Positions 61,878 through 64,000 of a stretch of 64,000 nucleotides of DNA are shown in pieces. This stretch comes from Balneolaceae bacterium (lineage in GTDB: Bacteria; Bacteroidota; Rhodothermia; Balneolales; Balneolaceae). The stretch lies in NCBI GenBank assembly GCA_034521495.1, contig JAXHMK010000013.1:32736-96735 (forward strand), written 5' to 3'. Each line of letters begins with the position of its first letter. The stretch's first letter is position 1. The position numbers and the translations under genes are program-made. The notes below the pieces were generated by a model. That model saw only the letters and a program-made list of their open reading frames with translations. It did not search any database and was not told where the DNA came from.

Positions 61878-64000
61878 ATGAAGAATTTTATATCTCTGGT
61901 GATCATAATGTTGATCGCTATCAGTAATGTATTCGGTCAGCAACAAATACGGGTTGTGGATGAAGAAAGTCAGTCACCCATTCCCGGGGCCCATATTCTC
62001 GATTCAAACGGTGAAGCCATTTCTATATCAGACAGAGATGGAATTTTTACTGTTGATCCGAAAGATTATCGGGTGATAACCATTACGGCAGTTGGCTTTA
62101 AAAACCGAAGTATTACTCTCGATTCCTCAGTCCACAGGATTGCATTGAGACCGGCGATTTTCCATCAAACAACGGAACTCCTGGTTGTTGGAAATGACGA
62201 CCGGGACAATGTTCGATCCTATCAAAACCGGAAACCGTTACAGAGCATGGATGAGTTCCTGGAAAACGTGGATGGGGTTTCTATGACCAGGCGGGGAGCG
62301 TTTGGCTGGGAACCGGTAATCCGGGGCCAAAGTGATCAGCGTATGAATCTTGTGATCGACGGAATGCAGGTTTTTAAAGCCTGTGTGGATAAAATGGATC
62401 CCATCACCTCTTATGTGGAGATGAATAATTTATCCCGGCTGAAAATTGATAAAAGCGGAGCGGGCGTTGCTGAAAACGGAACAGGCAACAGTACGGTAAA
62501 TCTCATCACTCAGAAAGCGGGTTCAGAACGATTGACGATGGATCTGAGCAGTGGAGTCAGGTTGCCCGACAACTACCGCACATTTCGGATGAGTGGAAAT
62601 GTAGCCGATCAAACCGGAAAAAACAGTGTGCGATTTTCAGGCAGCTACAAAAAGGCGGATGATTTTAAAGCCGGGAATAATCAAACCGTAGAGAACACAC
62701 AATATGAAAAGCTGAATCTGAATCTGAACTACCGGCATACTTTTACTTCAAATCACTCCATTGAACTGAACTACATTACGGACAAAGCTTATGATGTTGG
62801 ATACCCCGCGCTGCTGATGGACGCGACGAAAGCACTGGCTGATATCGGGCAGGTGAAATTCAATTTTGCGTCCTCAAATAAACGTTTTCGCTTTACATCT
62901 ATATCGCTTTATGCGAACGGAGTGCGGCACAATATGGACGATTATGAACGGGATGTTGCCAACCGAACCGTCATGCGCGGAATGTATATGCCGATGTACG
63001 GAACCACTACAACATTTGGGTCGAAGATAGCCGGTTCAGCTTCCGTAAAAACTCATTCATTCGATTGGTTTGTGGATGCATTTACCTCCGAAGCCTATGG
63101 GGATATGCTCATGCAGAGCCTGGATTCCTCCATCGAAGATATGATGATTTATAACCTGGATGACGTCCGAACAAACAACGCGGGTCTCGGCTTGAGGCAC
63201 CGTTTCAATCTTTCCAATTCTCTGCTGTTGAAGGTAGAGGAGAACCTGCGGTTTAAAAGTTTGAATACTGGCAGTGAAACGCATCAATCCTTTTTTGAAG
63301 GTTTGTATGACCGTGATCTTTCTGCCCGTCAACGTATTCTACCGTCTGCATCCGCAAATCTGCTGTGGATGATCAATGACAGATGGAGTACAGGCGGAAG
63401 TGTAGTGTATTCCGAGCGGATGGGAAATCATATGGAGCTGTTCGGCCACTACATTTATAACTATACCGATGGTTACTTTTATGACGGCAATCCATGGCTG
63501 AAAACGGAGCGATCTCTCAATACGGAACTGAATGTAGCAAGAGAAACCAGTCATCAATCTCTTTCATTAACCGTTTTTCATAAACAGTATTTCAATTATA
63601 TCGATGGAGTTTTATCAGAAGATGTTAGCAACAACGATTTCCGTTTTAAACGATATGCGAATGTGGGGGATGCAGTGATAATGGGGCTGGAGTTTCGGAG
63701 CCTTCATTCACTCAATAATTGGTTCAGGCTCGAAAATCGTCTTTCCTACCTCTATGCGCAGAATCAGACACTTGATGAACCTTTGCCGCTGATACCACCC
63801 TTGAAAGGGATCAGTACGGTTCATTTTCATACGGGCACTATTCGTGCAATGGCGGATATTGAGTGGGCGGCACCTCAAGAGCGGATCGCACAGATCTCAT
63901 CCAATGAAGATGAAACGGAGGGTTATGCGGTTGTAAACGTAAGTGTTGAAAAAGGATGGGCCGATGATTCCGTGCAAACCATTCTTCAAATCAATAATCT
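61878..64000 (+). CDS. TonB-dependent outer-membrane receptor, probably for copper (OprC/NosA-like), 3' end outside the window
   Basis: Open from ATG 61878 to the window end (707 residues read). Signal to about residue 21 (SNVFGQQ), a carboxypeptidase-regulatory-like domain 22-100 (SPIPGAHILDSNGEAISISD), then the plug (GAFGWEPVIRGQSDQRMNLV, IDGMQV). FKACVDKMDPITSY contains CxxxM followed by DP, as in the Cu site of OprC. SGAGVAENGTGNSTVNLIT ends the plug; the barrel follows. Metal import through the outer membrane with TonB energy. Neighbours with Met/His and Cys/His motifs support copper. Confidence 0.88.
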   Translation, partial: MKNFISLVIIMLIAISNVFGQQQIRVVDEESQSPIPGAHILDSNGEAISISDRDGIFTVDPKDYRVITITAVGFKNRSITLDSSVHRIALRPAIFHQTTELLVVGNDDRDNVRSYQNRKPLQSMDEFLENVDGVSMTRRGAFGWEPVIRGQSDQRMNLVIDGMQVFKACVDKMDPITSYVEMNNLSRLKIDKSGAGVAENGTGNSTVNLITQKAGSERLTMDLSSGVRLPDNYRTFRMSGNVADQTGKNSVRFSGSYKKADDFKAGNNQTVENTQYEKLNLNLNYRHTFTSNHSIELNYITDKAYDVGYPALLMDATKALADIGQVKFNFASSNKRFRFTSISLYANGVRHNMDDYERDVANRTVMRGMYMPMYGTTTTFGSKIAGSASVKTHSFDWFVDAFTSEAYGDMLMQSLDSSIEDMMIYNLDDVRTNNAGLGLRHRFNLSNSLLLKVEENLRFKSLNTGSETHQSFFEGLYDRDLSARQRILPSASANLLWMINDRWSTGGSVVYSERMGNHMELFGHYIYNYTDGYFYDGNPWLKTERSLNTELNVARETSHQSLSLTVFHKQYFNYIDGVLSEDVSNNDFRFKRYANVGDAVIMGLEFRSLHSLNNWFRLENRLSYLYAQNQTLDEPLPLIPPLKGISTVHFHTGTIRAMADIEWAAPQERIAQISSNEDETEGYAVVNVSVEKGWADDSVQTILQINN

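Overview
The window looks like chromosome from a Balneolota/Bacteroidota-type bacterium (Balneolaceae-like). This is inference from content: a CusA-type pump fused to a TolC-like part, TonB receptor with carboxypeptidase-regulatory N-domain, PorT-like and OmpA barrels, DUF6660, starts without Shine-Dalgarno sites, moderate GC. No rRNA, tRNA, phage or CRISPR was seen.

Layout. 1-10 kb is metal handling: a CDF exporter, a nucleoside phosphorylase, a frameshifted DUF6660 gene, the CusA-TolC fusion, its CusB adaptor and a DUF302 protein. 10-24 kb carries envelope and stress genes (small membrane proteins, YtxH, OmpA, PorT, a frameshifted clostripain lipoprotein), a five-copy 201-bp tandem repeat, an ORF-less group II intron and a Crp/Fnr regulator. 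24-33 kb is signalling: a CheB-CheR-PAS-histidine kinase hybrid between two receivers, an orphan antitoxin beside a truncated toxin, Pmp3, a BON-MscS channel and a broken receiver. 33.8-53.9 kb is a direct tandem duplication of about 9.4 kb (alpha-amylase, AI-2E-family permease, M48 protease, desaturase, cupin, AraC regulator). Copy 1 also carries an IS110 transposase nested in another element, and its amylase and desaturase are frameshifted. 55-60 kb has a DUF2959-like lipoprotein, SHOCT, DUF411, a beta-CASP nuclease and an ATP-cone/Mrr-like protein. 60-64 kb is a probable copper locus ending in an OprC-like TonB receptor that runs off the window.

The main unexpected content is between the genes. 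Several families of small elements without genes have terminal inverted repeats and readable target-site duplications (5, 8-9 or 9-10 bp by family). They are often nested, and one interrupts a gene whose uninterrupted paralogue is also present. A second pattern is single-base frameshifts, mostly at short homopolymers, in at least eight genes. That could be real decay or consensus error, so frameshifted genes are given as full-length pseudogene spans.

All repeat and duplication calls come from reading and aligning by eye. No database search was run.
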